DNA from: QKTW01 sp052161885
Lineage (GTDB): Bacteria > Bacteroidota > Bacteroidia > Chitinophagales > Chitinophagaceae
Direction: 5' to 3'
Assembly (NCBI GenBank): GCA_052161885.1
Contig: CP197396.1
Location: forward strand, 2,976,001 to 3,040,000
DNA: 64,000 nt
The first letter of the stretch is position 1. Each line of letters begins with the position of its first letter. This document shows, in pieces, positions 34,084-42,755 of this stretch. Made by a program: the position numbers and the translations under genes. A model generated the notes under the pieces. The model was not told the origin of the DNA and ran no database searches. It saw only the letters and a program-made list of their open reading frames with translations.

Positions 34084-34125
34084 ACCTTTGCCTGTTACAA
34101 CACTGTAACAGGCAAAGGTTTTTTC
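34084..34125 (+). terminator. Very strong intrinsic terminator
   Basis: ACCTTTGCCTGTTACA (34084-34099) pairs perfectly over 16 bases with 34104-34119 around a four-base loop, and TTTTTC follows. On the minus strand no T-run follows, so it works rightward. Confidence 0.9.
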
Positions 34126-34158
34126 TATGCAGACACTACTCTATTGCAGGAATACTTT

Positions 34159-34259
34159 TAACACGGAGACCGCAGAGCTTGACGCAAAGTTTGTCGGAGA
34201 ATGTACACCAGGCTATCTCTGCGTCTCTTTGCGAAATCCCTTGCACACTTTGCGGTTTA
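34159..34259 (+). repeat. Dispersed intergenic repeat, CTCTGCGTCTCTTTGCG type
   Basis: This is an imperfect inverted repeat. ACACGGAG, GCAGAG, GACGCAAAG and their counterparts CTCTGCGTC and CTTTGCG are arranged about a centre near 34205. Sequences of this CACGGAG/CTTTGCG kind recur in intergenic spaces of Bacteroidota genomes. Only one copy is in this window. Confidence 0.45.
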
Positions 34260-35927
34260 TTAAGCAATTGCAGCCTTAGCGGTTTTGGCTTTATATGCAG
34301 CTACAAATGCCTCCATTTGTTCCAGTGTAAAACTGCTCAGGTTTCTTTCTTTTGTAAGCCCGCCTTTCTGCGCAGCCATTACACCATAAAAAACATCATT
34401 ATAGCCTGAAATGGTATGCGCATCGGGATCTACAGACAGTAGTACACCTTTTTCCAATGCATAGCTGATCCATGTCCAGTCAAGGTCCAGTCGGCGGGGG
34501 TGCGCATTTATTTCTATTACCACGTTATGCTCTGCACAGGCATCAATAATCGTTTTATGATCTACGGGGTAACCTTCACGCGAAAGCAGCAGGCGGCCCG
34601 TAGGATGGCCGAGTATAGTTGTGTAAGGATTGCGGATGGCCGTAAGCAGGCGTTCCATTGCTTTCTCCTCACTCATCTTAAGTATACTGTGCACGGAGGC
34701 AATTACAATATCGAATGTTTCCAGCACACGATCATTATAGTCAAGGCTGCCATCGTAGAGAATATCCGCTTCAATGCTTTTGAAGATCCGGAATGGTGCA
34801 TACTTCTGGTTCAGTACATCTATCTCCTGGTGCTGTGCCGCAATGCGTTCCGGCGTAAGACCATTGGCATAAAAAGCAGCCTGCGAGTGATCGCTGAGCA
34901 CAAGGTATTCGTATCCTTTGCCTATGGCGGCTTTCACCATTTCCTCAATAGTATTGATACCATCGCTCCAGGTAGAATGCGAATGGATAATGCCACGTAT
35001 ATCCGAAGGCTGTATCAACACTGGTAAATTATTGGCCGCGGCTTGCTCCAGTATACCAGCTGTTTCACGCATGGCCGGGTGAATGAATGCCAGTTTGTTT
35101 GCTGCAAATATTTCCGCTTCGCTGCCTGCTGCAGTTGGTGTGGTATACTTACTGTTAAATGCTGCAAGAAAATCTTCGCTGGCAGATGTACGGAATTGCT
35201 GCGTATGGAATTCTTCTTTCCCGGCACTGTAAATAATCAGTTCCGGCTGGCCTTCAGCAGTGATTATTAAAATGTTGTCAGCCGCCGTAACACTGAAAAA
35301 TGTTTCCAGTCCGGAGAGCGGTGCATCTGTTATTATTTCCACGCATTCCAGCGTTGGCAGTTGTCTGCGGTACTGACCCGTAAAGTCAAAAATATGCTGC
35401 GGAAATTGTTTCTGAAGACTTGCCAGAACACCCTGTGCAAATTCGTGTACTTCTGCCCACAGATGATAACCCTGGTTGCTGCGGATGAACGCGATGATTT
35501 TTAAAATGCCTTCCTGCGTTTTTGCACCAAAACCTTTTAATGTTACCAGGCGGTTTTCATTGCAGGCATATTCCAGCTCCCCAACGCTTTCCACACCGAG
35601 CTCTTTCCATATGGTCGCGATCTTTTTGGGACCGAGACCTTTGATCTGCATCATATCAAGAATACCAGGCGGTGTTTTCAGGATCACTTCCTCCAGTGCC
35701 TGTAACTTACCGGTGTCCAGTATCTCGCGGATCTTTTTACCTAATGTGTCACCGATACCTTTCATCGCTGCAATGCCCGCATCATCCATCAGGGAAAGCT
35801 CCTGAGGCAGTTTTTCTATATTAAAGGCCGCAATGCTGTATGATTTCGCCTTAAAGCTGTTTTCACCATGTATATCCATCAGTTTGGACAGGAGCGAAAA
35901 CTGGTCGGCTATTTCGTAGTTAGTCAT
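34260..35927 (-). CDS. PolX family protein: HhH + degenerate polymerase + PHP
   Basis: The product is 555 residues in the layout of bacterial PolX. A helix-hairpin-helix DNA-binding part (about 1-150, with MKGIGDTLGKKIREI and KGLGPKKIATIW) is followed by the X-family polymerase core (150-300) and a C-terminal PHP phosphoesterase (310-555). The PHP metal sites are intact: HSHSTWSDG at 315-323, SDHSQ with Asp346/His347, Glu387, His413, and HP at 441. The polymerase motif GQYRR (184-188) is not followed by the catalytic DxD: Cys195 and Glu197 occupy those places. Family 3'-5' exonuclease activity resides in PHP, so an exonuclease-only role is plausible. Confidence 0.9.
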   Translation of the reverse strand: MTNYEIADQFSLLSKLMDIHGENSFKAKSYSIAAFNIEKLPQELSLMDDAGIAAMKGIGDTLGKKIREILDTGKLQALEEVILKTPPGILDMMQIKGLGPKKIATIWKELGVESVGELEYACNENRLVTLKGFGAKTQEGILKIIAFIRSNQGYHLWAEVHEFAQGVLASLQKQFPQHIFDFTGQYRRQLPTLECVEIITDAPLSGLETFFSVTAADNILIITAEGQPELIIYSAGKEEFHTQQFRTSASEDFLAAFNSKYTTPTAAGSEAEIFAANKLAFIHPAMRETAGILEQAAANNLPVLIQPSDIRGIIHSHSTWSDGINTIEEMVKAAIGKGYEYLVLSDHSQAAFYANGLTPERIAAQHQEIDVLNQKYAPFRIFKSIEADILYDGSLDYNDRVLETFDIVIASVHSILKMSEEKAMERLLTAIRNPYTTILGHPTGRLLLSREGYPVDHKTIIDACAEHNVVIEINAHPRRLDLDWTWISYALEKGVLLSVDPDAHTISGYNDVFYGVMAAQKGGLTKERNLSSFTLEQMEAFVAAYKAKTAKAAIA

Positions 35928-36076
35928 TATTAATATGCTGATTAGCTAATATGCAAATTAGCTGGTGATGTAATGTAATGTGCTGATTATTTGATATACT
36001 GATTGTAGATATACTGTTTTCTGCATAACGCATGCATTAGCTAATCATCACATCAGCATGTCAGCTAATTTAAAGG
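35928..36076. repeat. Simple intergenic repeats, GCTGAT/AGCTAAT type
   Basis: GCTGATTAGCTAAT-like words occur several times (e.g. GCTGATTAGCTAATATG, TTAGCTAATCATCACATCAGCATG). They are also present at 36940-37000 and 46470-46620. No gene or promoter can be recognised apart from the flanks. Confidence 0.55.
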
Positions 36077-36775
36077 CTAATTAGCCAATTGTGTTTGAGT
36101 CCGTTCCTTCACCCATTCCAGTACCGTTTCCAGCTGTTCTTCTCTTGAAAGATTGCTGTTGTCCAGCACCACCGCATCATCAGCTTTGCGCAGCGGGCTT
36201 TCTTCGCGGTTGCTGTCTATATAGTCGCGCATCTCCAGGTTGTGGCGTACCTCGTCGAGTGTTATATTCTGGTTGTTTTCATACAGCTCCTGGAAACGGC
36301 GTTTTACACGCACCTCAGGCGCTGCAGTCATAAATATTTTCAGCTCTGCTTCGGGAAATACCACTGTACCTATATCGCGGCCATCCATGACAATACCTTT
36401 CTTGCGGCCCATCTTTTTCTGCTGTGCTACCGCAAAAGACCGCACCTCGCGGATAGCAGCCACTTCGCTCACTTTTTCTGCTACGGTCATTTCGCGGATA
36501 AGATGTGCTACGTTTTCGTCATTCAGGTATATGTCCGACTGTTGTGTCTTTTCGTTGAATACAAATGAAAGATGTATATCTGCCAGTGCACGGAGAATCT
36601 CATCATGGTCCTGCAGGTCTATATTCTCGCGGATAAAATATAAAGTTATAGCGCGATACATAGCGCCGCTGTCTATAAAAGCATATCCCAGCTTAGCCGC
36701 CAGCTGTTTGGCCAACGTACTTTTACCACAGGAGGAGTACCCGTCAATTGCAATGATGATCTTATCAGACGCCAT
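36077..36775 (-). CDS. cmk: Cytidylate kinase
   Basis: Cmk phosphorylates CMP and dCMP with ATP, feeding pyrimidine nucleotide pools. The P-loop GYSSCGKST is at residues 12-20. The NMP-binding insert follows (FIDSGAMYRAITLYF). MGRKKGIVMDGRDIGTVVFPEAELKIFMTA, the signature segment of the family, lies at 120-150, and the LID-like helices come after. Length is 232 aa, expected. It lies upstream of polX on the same strand, separated by 149 bases of repeats, so it is probably a separate transcript. Confidence 0.94.
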   Translation of the reverse strand: MASDKIIIAIDGYSSCGKSTLAKQLAAKLGYAFIDSGAMYRAITLYFIRENIDLQDHDEILRALADIHLSFVFNEKTQQSDIYLNDENVAHLIREMTVAEKVSEVAAIREVRSFAVAQQKKMGRKKGIVMDGRDIGTVVFPEAELKIFMTAAPEVRVKRRFQELYENNQNITLDEVRHNLEMRDYIDSNREESPLRKADDAVVLDNSNLSREEQLETVLEWVKERTQTQLAN

Positions 36776-36819
36776 ACTGCAAATGTCTGTTTTCTTGGCT
36801 GAAATGGAAAACCGGTAAT

Positions 36820-37000
36820 GTGAAAATTTGAGAACTTAGATGTGAGAGATGAGAATTGAGATGTGAGATGTGGAATAGTGTCAAGTTGGGGGTATCAGGC
36901 TGTTACTGCAGGCCTCACATTAACTACATTCCTCAAGGCGGTACATCACTCAATCAGCTATCAGCACATTAGCTAATCAGCTAATTCCCGGATTTTCACA
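36820..37000. repeat. Simple intergenic repeats, GATGTGAGA and AGCTAAT types
   Basis: At 36830-36885 the words GATGTGAGA and GAGAATTGAGATGTGAG repeat. At 36955-36985 CAGCACATTAGCTAATCAG appears. The same two words occur elsewhere in the window (38556-38590; 46470-46620). This is the sort of short-period repeat that accumulates between genes in this phylum. Confidence 0.5.
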
Positions 37001-37087
37001 TTTCAATTGACTATCATTTGTTTACGCCTCATCAATTATATCCGGCCATTTAATATACCCTATCCGTAAGTTTCCTCAATATTTTAC

Positions 37088-37095
37088 TACTTTTG
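37088..37095 (+). promoter_or_regulatory. Candidate -7 box of lpdA
   Basis: TACTTTTG matches TAnnTTTG and lies 45 bases before the ATG. A -33 element is not obvious. Confidence 0.4.
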
Positions 37096-37140
37096 TCCGG
37101 TTTTAATTCAGACCATTAACATTTAAAATTAGTTCCTTTT

Positions 37141-38550
37141 ATGGCATACGATGTGATTGTCATCGGTAGCGGCCCCGGCGGTTATGTTGCTGCCATCCGC
37201 GCTTCTCAGCTGGGTTTCAAGACTGCAATAGTAGAGCGTGAGAGCCTGGGCGGTATCTGTCTGAACTGGGGTTGTATCCCTACCAAAGCCCTGCTGAAAT
37301 CTGCGCAGGTAATGGAATACCTGAACCATTCTTCTGATTACGGCGTAACTGTAACCGGTGAAGCAAAAGCTGATTTTGCCGCTATGGTAAAACGCAGCCG
37401 CGGTGTAGCAGATAAAATGAGCAAAGGTGTTCAGTTCCTGATGAAGAAGAACAAGATCGATGTGATCAATGGCTTCGGAAAGCTGAACGCTAATAAAGAA
37501 GTGGAAGTAACCGGTACAGACGGCAAGACTACTGCTTACCAGGCAAAACATACGATCATCGCTACCGGCGGTCGTGCACGCCAGCTGCCAAACCTGCCTA
37601 TCGATGGCAAAAAAGTGATCGGCTACCGCGAAGCAATGGTACTGCCCGAGCAGCCTAAATCAATGATCGTGGTTGGTTCCGGTGCTATTGGTGTTGAGTT
37701 TGCATACTTCTATGCCAGCACTGGCACAAAAGTAACCATCGTTGAATTCCTGCCGCGCATCGTACCGGTAGAGGATGAAGACATCTCTAAAGAACTGGAA
37801 AAGATCTACAAGAAGAAAGGCATTACCATCATGACCAATGCTTCTGTAGAAAAAGTAGATACTACAGGTACCGGCGTAAAAGCTACCGTAAAAACTGCCA
37901 ACGGCGAAGAAATACTGGAAGCGGACATCGTGCTGAGCGCAGTGGGCGTGGTAGCAAATATCGAGAATATAGGTCTCGAAACACTGGGCATTACCGTAGA
38001 TAAAGGAAAGATCATTGTAGATAAATACTGCAAAACAAACGTAGACGGTATTTATGCTATCGGGGATGTTACACCTGGCCAGGCACTGGCGCACGTAGCA
38101 TCCAAAGAAGCGATCATCTGCGTGGAAGCTATTGCCAACAAAGAAGGCAAATATGCTCATATGCCTGAGCCACTCGACTATGGCAATGTACCGGGCTGTA
38201 CTTACTGCTCTCCGGAAATCGCTTCTGTAGGTATGACTGAAAAACAGGCGAAAGAAGCCGGCTACGAACTGAAAGTGGGTAAATTCCCATTCTCGGCTTC
38301 AGGCAAGGCTAGCGCAGCAGGTGCTACCGAAGGTTTTGTAAAAGTGATCTTCGATGCAAAATACGGTGAGTGGCTGGGCACGCACATGATCGGTGCGAAC
38401 GTTACCGAGATCATTGCACAGACCGTTACCGCACGCAAACTGGAAACTACATGGCAGGAAGTGCTGGACAGCATTCACCCGCACCCTACTATGAGCGAGA
38501 GCGTAAAAGACGCGATCGAAGTAGCGCTGGGCGAAGCGATTCACCTTTAG
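37141..38550 (+). CDS. lpdA: Dihydrolipoyl dehydrogenase
   Basis: This is the E3 subunit of 2-oxoacid dehydrogenase complexes and the glycine cleavage system, reoxidising dihydrolipoamide with NAD+ via FAD. The FAD motif GSGPGG is at residues 9-14. The redox disulfide Cys40/Cys45 is in GGICLNWGCIPTKAL, and the NAD-binding motif GSGAIGVEFA lies near 180. Catalytic His448 and Glu453 are in HPHPTMSES at the C-terminus. Length is 469 aa, normal. E1 and E2 genes are not adjacent. Short repeats at 38556-38590 and a bidirectional terminator follow. Confidence 0.95.
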   Translation: MAYDVIVIGSGPGGYVAAIRASQLGFKTAIVERESLGGICLNWGCIPTKALLKSAQVMEYLNHSSDYGVTVTGEAKADFAAMVKRSRGVADKMSKGVQFLMKKNKIDVINGFGKLNANKEVEVTGTDGKTTAYQAKHTIIATGGRARQLPNLPIDGKKVIGYREAMVLPEQPKSMIVVGSGAIGVEFAYFYASTGTKVTIVEFLPRIVPVEDEDISKELEKIYKKKGITIMTNASVEKVDTTGTGVKATVKTANGEEILEADIVLSAVGVVANIENIGLETLGITVDKGKIIVDKYCKTNVDGIYAIGDVTPGQALAHVASKEAIICVEAIANKEGKYAHMPEPLDYGNVPGCTYCSPEIASVGMTEKQAKEAGYELKVGKFPFSASGKASAAGATEGFVKVIFDAKYGEWLGTHMIGANVTEIIAQTVTARKLETTWQEVLDSIHPHPTMSESVKDAIEVALGEAIHL

Positions 38551-38620
38551 TTTAGATCTGAGATTTGAAACGTCAGATTTGAGGCGTGAGAAATATATTA
38601 ATACCCAATACAAAATCAGG

Positions 38621-38650
38621 AACGGCTGCCAATTGGCAGCCGTTTTCTAT
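38621..38650. terminator. Bidirectional terminator between lpdA and murA
   Basis: AACGGCTGCC (38621-38630) pairs perfectly with GGCAGCCGTT (38635-38644) around AATT. TTTTCTATT follows on the plus strand. The minus strand has only CCTGATTTTT. Confidence 0.85.
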
Positions 38651-38680
38651 TGGAATCAAAGCGTTATAAATTGTTGTTGG

Positions 38681-39985
38681 TTATACTCTCCGTATATCTG
38701 CACCCAATGCATTCAGTCGTTCGTCTATGCGCTCATAGCCGCGGTCTATCTGGTTGATGTTCTGTATCGTGCTTTTGCCCTGCGCCGAAAGTGCTGCGAT
38801 CAGCAGCGCCACACCAGCCCGTATATCCGGCGATACCATGTTGATACCACGCAGCGGCACCTGGCGGTTAAGGCCTATCACCACAGCTCTGTGCGGATCG
38901 CATAATACGATCTGTGCGCCCATTTCTATCAGCTTATCCACGAAGAACAAGCGGCTTTCAAACATCTTCTGGTGCACCAGCACTGTGCCTTTTGCCTGTG
39001 TGGCTATTACCAGGATGATGCTCAGCAGGTCTGGCGTAAAGCCCGGCCACGGATGATCATAAATAGTGAGAATGGAGCCGTCTATAAATTTCCTGATCTG
39101 GTATTGCTCCTGTGCAGGAATGTAAATATTGTCGCCCCTTATTTCTAGTTGTATACCCAACCGTTCAAAGGTTTCGGGAATGATACCAAGGTTCGCAACG
39201 CCTGCATTTTGTATGGTCAGCTCGCTCTGTGTCATAGCAGCAAGTCCTATAAAAGAACCTACTTCGATCATATCGGCCAGCATCGTATGCTCACAGCCAT
39301 GCAGGCTTGTAACGCCCTCTACTATCAGCTGATTGGAACCGATACCACTGACACGTGCGCCCATACGGTTAAGCAGGTGGCAGAGTTGCTGTACATAAGG
39401 TTCGCAAGCGGCGTTATAAATGGTGGTAACGCCTTCAGCCATAGAGGCTGCCATCAATATGTTGGCAGTACCTGTTACAGAAGGTTCTTCCATCAGGATG
39501 AAATTTCCCTTAAGCGCCGGTGTAGTAAGATTAAAGAGATTTTCCTCTGTATCGTAACTGAAATGCACGCCCAGCCTTTCAAAGCCGCGAATGTGCGTAT
39601 CCAGCCTGCGACGGCCTATTTTATCTCCGCCGGGCTGCGGTATCTGGGCTTTGCGATAGCGTGCCAGCAACGGACCTGCCAGCATTACCGCACCACGCAG
39701 TTTGCCTGATTTCTTTTTAAATACCGGTCCGGAGAAATAGTCGAGATCGAGATTTCGTGCCTGTAATGCTACCGTATTGGGAGCCGGCCGTTCTACAGCC
39801 ACTCCCATATCGCCCAGCAATTCTATCAGGAGGTTTACGTCCAGTATATCCGGTACGTTATGAAAAGTGAGTTTTTCTTCGGTAAGGAGTGCAGTGCATA
39901 ATACCTGCAATGCTTCATTTTTGGCGCCTTGCGGGGTGATGGTGCCGCTGAGCGGGCGCCCTCCGCGGATTTCAAACGCGTTCAT
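38681..39985 (-). CDS. murA: UDP-N-acetylglucosamine 1-carboxyvinyltransferase
   Basis: MurA transfers enolpyruvate from PEP to UDP-GlcNAc, the first committed step of peptidoglycan synthesis. The 434-residue product has both lobes, beginning FEIRGGRPLSGTITPQGAKNEAL with the substrate Lys-Asn. The catalytic loop reads PQPGGDKIGRRRLDTH: Asp121 (codon 39623-39625) replaces the usual Cys. Asp at this position is known to be active and insensitive to fosfomycin in Mycobacterium tuberculosis MurA and in some other bacteria; resistance here is an inference from that. The DUF4290 gene precedes it by 14 bases on the same strand, an arrangement likely to be an operon. Confidence 0.94.
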   Translation of the reverse strand: MNAFEIRGGRPLSGTITPQGAKNEALQVLCTALLTEEKLTFHNVPDILDVNLLIELLGDMGVAVERPAPNTVALQARNLDLDYFSGPVFKKKSGKLRGAVMLAGPLLARYRKAQIPQPGGDKIGRRRLDTHIRGFERLGVHFSYDTEENLFNLTTPALKGNFILMEEPSVTGTANILMAASMAEGVTTIYNAACEPYVQQLCHLLNRMGARVSGIGSNQLIVEGVTSLHGCEHTMLADMIEVGSFIGLAAMTQSELTIQNAGVANLGIIPETFERLGIQLEIRGDNIYIPAQEQYQIRKFIDGSILTIYDHPWPGFTPDLLSIILVIATQAKGTVLVHQKMFESRLFFVDKLIEMGAQIVLCDPHRAVVIGLNRQVPLRGINMVSPDIRAGVALLIAALSAQGKSTIQNINQIDRGYERIDERLNALGADIRRV

Positions 39986-39999
39986 GTATGGCTGACGGC

Positions 40000-40761
40000 T
40001 TATTTGTTGTTATTGTTCTTATTCTTGTTGAATTTGCGGTTTTTATTGAAATTATTGCCGTAACTGCCACCGCTGTTATTGTTGTTGTTATTATTGTTTC
40101 CGAAGCTCCTGTTACCGCCGCCGCCACTGTTGTTATTGTTATTGCGACCCTGGGTATTCTTGAAGTTACGGTTGCCGCTATTGTTGCTGTTATTCCGCTT
40201 GAAATTATTGTTGGGACGGTTATCAAAATGAACCCTGTACCCTCCGGTTTCGTACTGGAGCTCACCCTGGGTCAGCTCATTCAGTTCGTTTTTGATCATG
40301 TCATCATGCACCGGCTCTTTATGCCAGTTGGTATAGGCGAGCTTCATATAGTAACCGATTGCCTGGGTAAATCCCTGCTTTCTTTCCGGGTCGGTTTCTT
40401 TCAAACCTTTTTTCAGCAGGTTTTCGAGATTGCGGCCCAGGTGACGGTAACGGATATTTGTTTTGGGATACGGAATCTGGTCAGGTTTTTTATATACCTG
40501 TTCCGGGGTTGGCGGAGGATATGGGGAATCTACATCCAGTCTGAAATCTGTCATCTGGTAAAGATGGTCCCAGAGTTTATGTTTGTAGTCTTCAATCGTT
40601 TTGAGATGAGGGTTCAGTGTGCCCATCAGTTCTATGATGGCTTCTGCATTACGGAGGCGCTTAGCCCTGTCTTCAATAGAGAGCAGGTATTCCACCATCC
40701 GCTGTACGTTACGCCCGTATTCAGGCATCAGCATTTTACTGCGCGTCGTATTATATTCCAT
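40000..40761 (-). CDS. DUF4290 protein with Asn-rich C-terminal tail
   Basis: Residues 1-180 match DUF4290, a Bacteroidota family of unknown function (start MEYNTTRSKMLMPEYGRNVQ, then MTDFRLDVDSPYPPPTPE). Residues 181-253 form a low-complexity tail in which 35 of 73 residues are Asn, with Gly, Ser, Lys and Arg making up most of the rest, including runs of eight Asn. Such a tail is likely disordered and could bind RNA or drive assembly; that is inferred. The gene lies 14 bases upstream of murA, so expression is probably linked to cell-wall synthesis. No signal peptide, hence cytoplasmic. Confidence 0.86.
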   Translation of the reverse strand: MEYNTTRSKMLMPEYGRNVQRMVEYLLSIEDRAKRLRNAEAIIELMGTLNPHLKTIEDYKHKLWDHLYQMTDFRLDVDSPYPPPTPEQVYKKPDQIPYPKTNIRYRHLGRNLENLLKKGLKETDPERKQGFTQAIGYYMKLAYTNWHKEPVHDDMIKNELNELTQGELQYETGGYRVHFDNRPNNNFKRNNSNNSGNRNFKNTQGRNNNNNSGGGGNRSFGNNNNNNNNSGGSYGNNFNKNRKFNKNKNNNNK

Positions 40762-41028
40762 GAAAAAGAAGAGTCTGTTAAAAATATTATTATCCGCGTA
40801 AAAATCAAACCTGTGAGATGAACAGCGAAAGAAACCAGGTATAAAATAGTGTTTTTTGCCGTAGTACGCTTATGGCAAATATAAGACAAAACAGGTTTCC
40901 GCAATGATTATTTAGTAAAGGAGGAAATTCGCTTGCCTGCGAACATATTTAAAAAGTCATTTTTTCGTAAAAGCATTGTCATCCATGCAGTTTCAACCAA
41001 AACAATAAGTAACATTGCATTTAATTAA

Positions 41029-42708
41029 ATGCGCCCTATGAACAAAGTCCTGTTTTATTCCCTCCTGTCATTTATAATCTGTATTTCTGTTACTTCCCGC
41101 AGCCAGACGATTTCCCTTGTTAAAGACATTACACCGGGCAGCGGCAGCACTGGTATTTCTTCGTTCAAGGAAGCAGGAGGACACTTATTCTTCCTCAATT
41201 TTAAACAGTTATATGTTACCGATGGAACTGCCGCCGGCACTGTGCTGCTAAAAAACTTTCCCTCGATCTTATCAGAGCCGGTTGCCTATAAAAACAAACT
41301 CTTTTTTGCAGCTGACGACAGCATACATGGCTATGAGCTGTGGATGTCTGACGGAACGGTAGCCGGGACACAACTCGTAAAAGATATTTTCCCTGGCCCA
41401 CAATCGGGCCTGGAGATACCTCTATCCGGTACTTTCCACTTTGAACCATTTAATAACGAGCTCTACTTTTTTGCCAATGACAGCATTCACGGAAGAGAAA
41501 TATGGCATACCGATGGAACGTCAGGTGGCACCGCTTTGTTTACCGATTTGAACCCCGCTCCGGGAGGCGGCATTTACTCAGATTACCTGAAAGCTACCAG
41601 CAATAAACTGTTCTTTGACCTGGAAGATTCGTCAGGATTTCCGCATCCCTGGTATACTGACGGAACCATATCCGGCACACAACAAGCGAGCCAGGTAGAA
41701 ACAGGCGGCAGTGTTGCTATGACACTGGGAGATAAGTTTTTTTTCGATGGATTTGATACTGTTTTCGGGGTAAGGCTGTGGGTAACAGACGGAACCACAG
41801 CAAATACGCATGCGGTTACGGGAAGTGCATCTTCAAATTCATATCTCCAGGCATTTTCACCTGTAGTAATGAGCAATAAACTGTACTTCTTCATTTCCGG
41901 CCTTTCTGTAAACAATGTTCTGCAACTTTACGTAAGCGATGGCAGCGCGGCGGGTACTGCATTAATTAAAGATTCAGTTCACCCTTCGATTATGGGCGTA
42001 GGCACTATGCTTTCTACCTATAATGGCAGATTATATTTTGGAAATAGCACTGCAGCCGAAGGGCAGGAATTATGGACAAGTGATGGAACACCACAGGGTA
42101 CAGCGTTGTTTAAAGACATCATTCCGGGAACTTTTACTAACAGTGCAGGATCCCTTTACCCATACTCTTCTTCCCCGTTTTACGAAACGATAGCAACCGG
42201 ACATCTTTTTTTCAAAATTGAAGATACTGCCCGCAGACCGCAAATATGTATATCAGACGGCACCGCCAGTAGTACACATGTAATTACTTATCCGGGCGCT
42301 ACATTTGGCGGTTCTTCTCCTTTAGCTGTTCCATCTGTTTTTAAGGGACCGCTGTATACATTCAACAACCAGCTTTTCTTTACCAATATATACGACACCA
42401 CCGTGGGTAAAGAACTGTATAAAATAGGCCTGAATGGAACTTCGGTCATAACTGTCAGTTCAAACAGCAAAGAGATATCCGTCTACCCCAATCCTTCTTC
42501 CGGCAGTTTTACAGTGCAGTTAAATGACCAGGATTTTTCACAGCTCCAGGTGTATGACCAAGTTGGCCGCATTGTATATACGCAATCATTACAGCCGGCG
42601 CAACAGCAGGTTTCCATCAGCATAAAAGGCATTACGCCCGGTATTTATTACCTGCAGCTAAAAGGTAAAGATGGCATGCCGACAAAGAAAATAGTGATAC
42701 AGCAGTAG
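41029..42708 (+). CDS. T9SS secreted protein with ELWxxDGT repeats
   Basis: The 559-residue product starts with a signal peptide (VLFYSLLSFIICISVTSRS). The body has about eight copies of a 45-60 residue repeat centred on [ED]LW..DGT..GT.L.KDI.PG (e.g. ELWMSDGTVAGTQLVKDIFPG; ELWTSDGTPQGTALFKDI), probably a beta-propeller. It ends with a type A T9SS sorting domain (VYPNPSSGSFTVQL, LQVYDQVGRIVY, GIYYLQLKGKDG). It is exported to the surface. The start may be 41029 or the ATG three codons later at 41038. No enzyme motif is visible; a binding or structural role is likely. Confidence 0.86.
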   Translation: MRPMNKVLFYSLLSFIICISVTSRSQTISLVKDITPGSGSTGISSFKEAGGHLFFLNFKQLYVTDGTAAGTVLLKNFPSILSEPVAYKNKLFFAADDSIHGYELWMSDGTVAGTQLVKDIFPGPQSGLEIPLSGTFHFEPFNNELYFFANDSIHGREIWHTDGTSGGTALFTDLNPAPGGGIYSDYLKATSNKLFFDLEDSSGFPHPWYTDGTISGTQQASQVETGGSVAMTLGDKFFFDGFDTVFGVRLWVTDGTTANTHAVTGSASSNSYLQAFSPVVMSNKLYFFISGLSVNNVLQLYVSDGSAAGTALIKDSVHPSIMGVGTMLSTYNGRLYFGNSTAAEGQELWTSDGTPQGTALFKDIIPGTFTNSAGSLYPYSSSPFYETIATGHLFFKIEDTARRPQICISDGTASSTHVITYPGATFGGSSPLAVPSVFKGPLYTFNNQLFFTNIYDTTVGKELYKIGLNGTSVITVSSNSKEISVYPNPSSGSFTVQLNDQDFSQLQVYDQVGRIVYTQSLQPAQQQVSISIKGITPGIYYLQLKGKDGMPTKKIVIQQ

Positions 42709-42755
42709 CCGTTTGTCTATATGCTTTTTCGCACGAAAGCCGCTATTTTTACAGC

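Noticed and set aside
34179..34409. 76-codon plus-strand frame across the polX 3' end
   Set aside because: Most of it is antisense to polX and the rest is the dispersed repeat.
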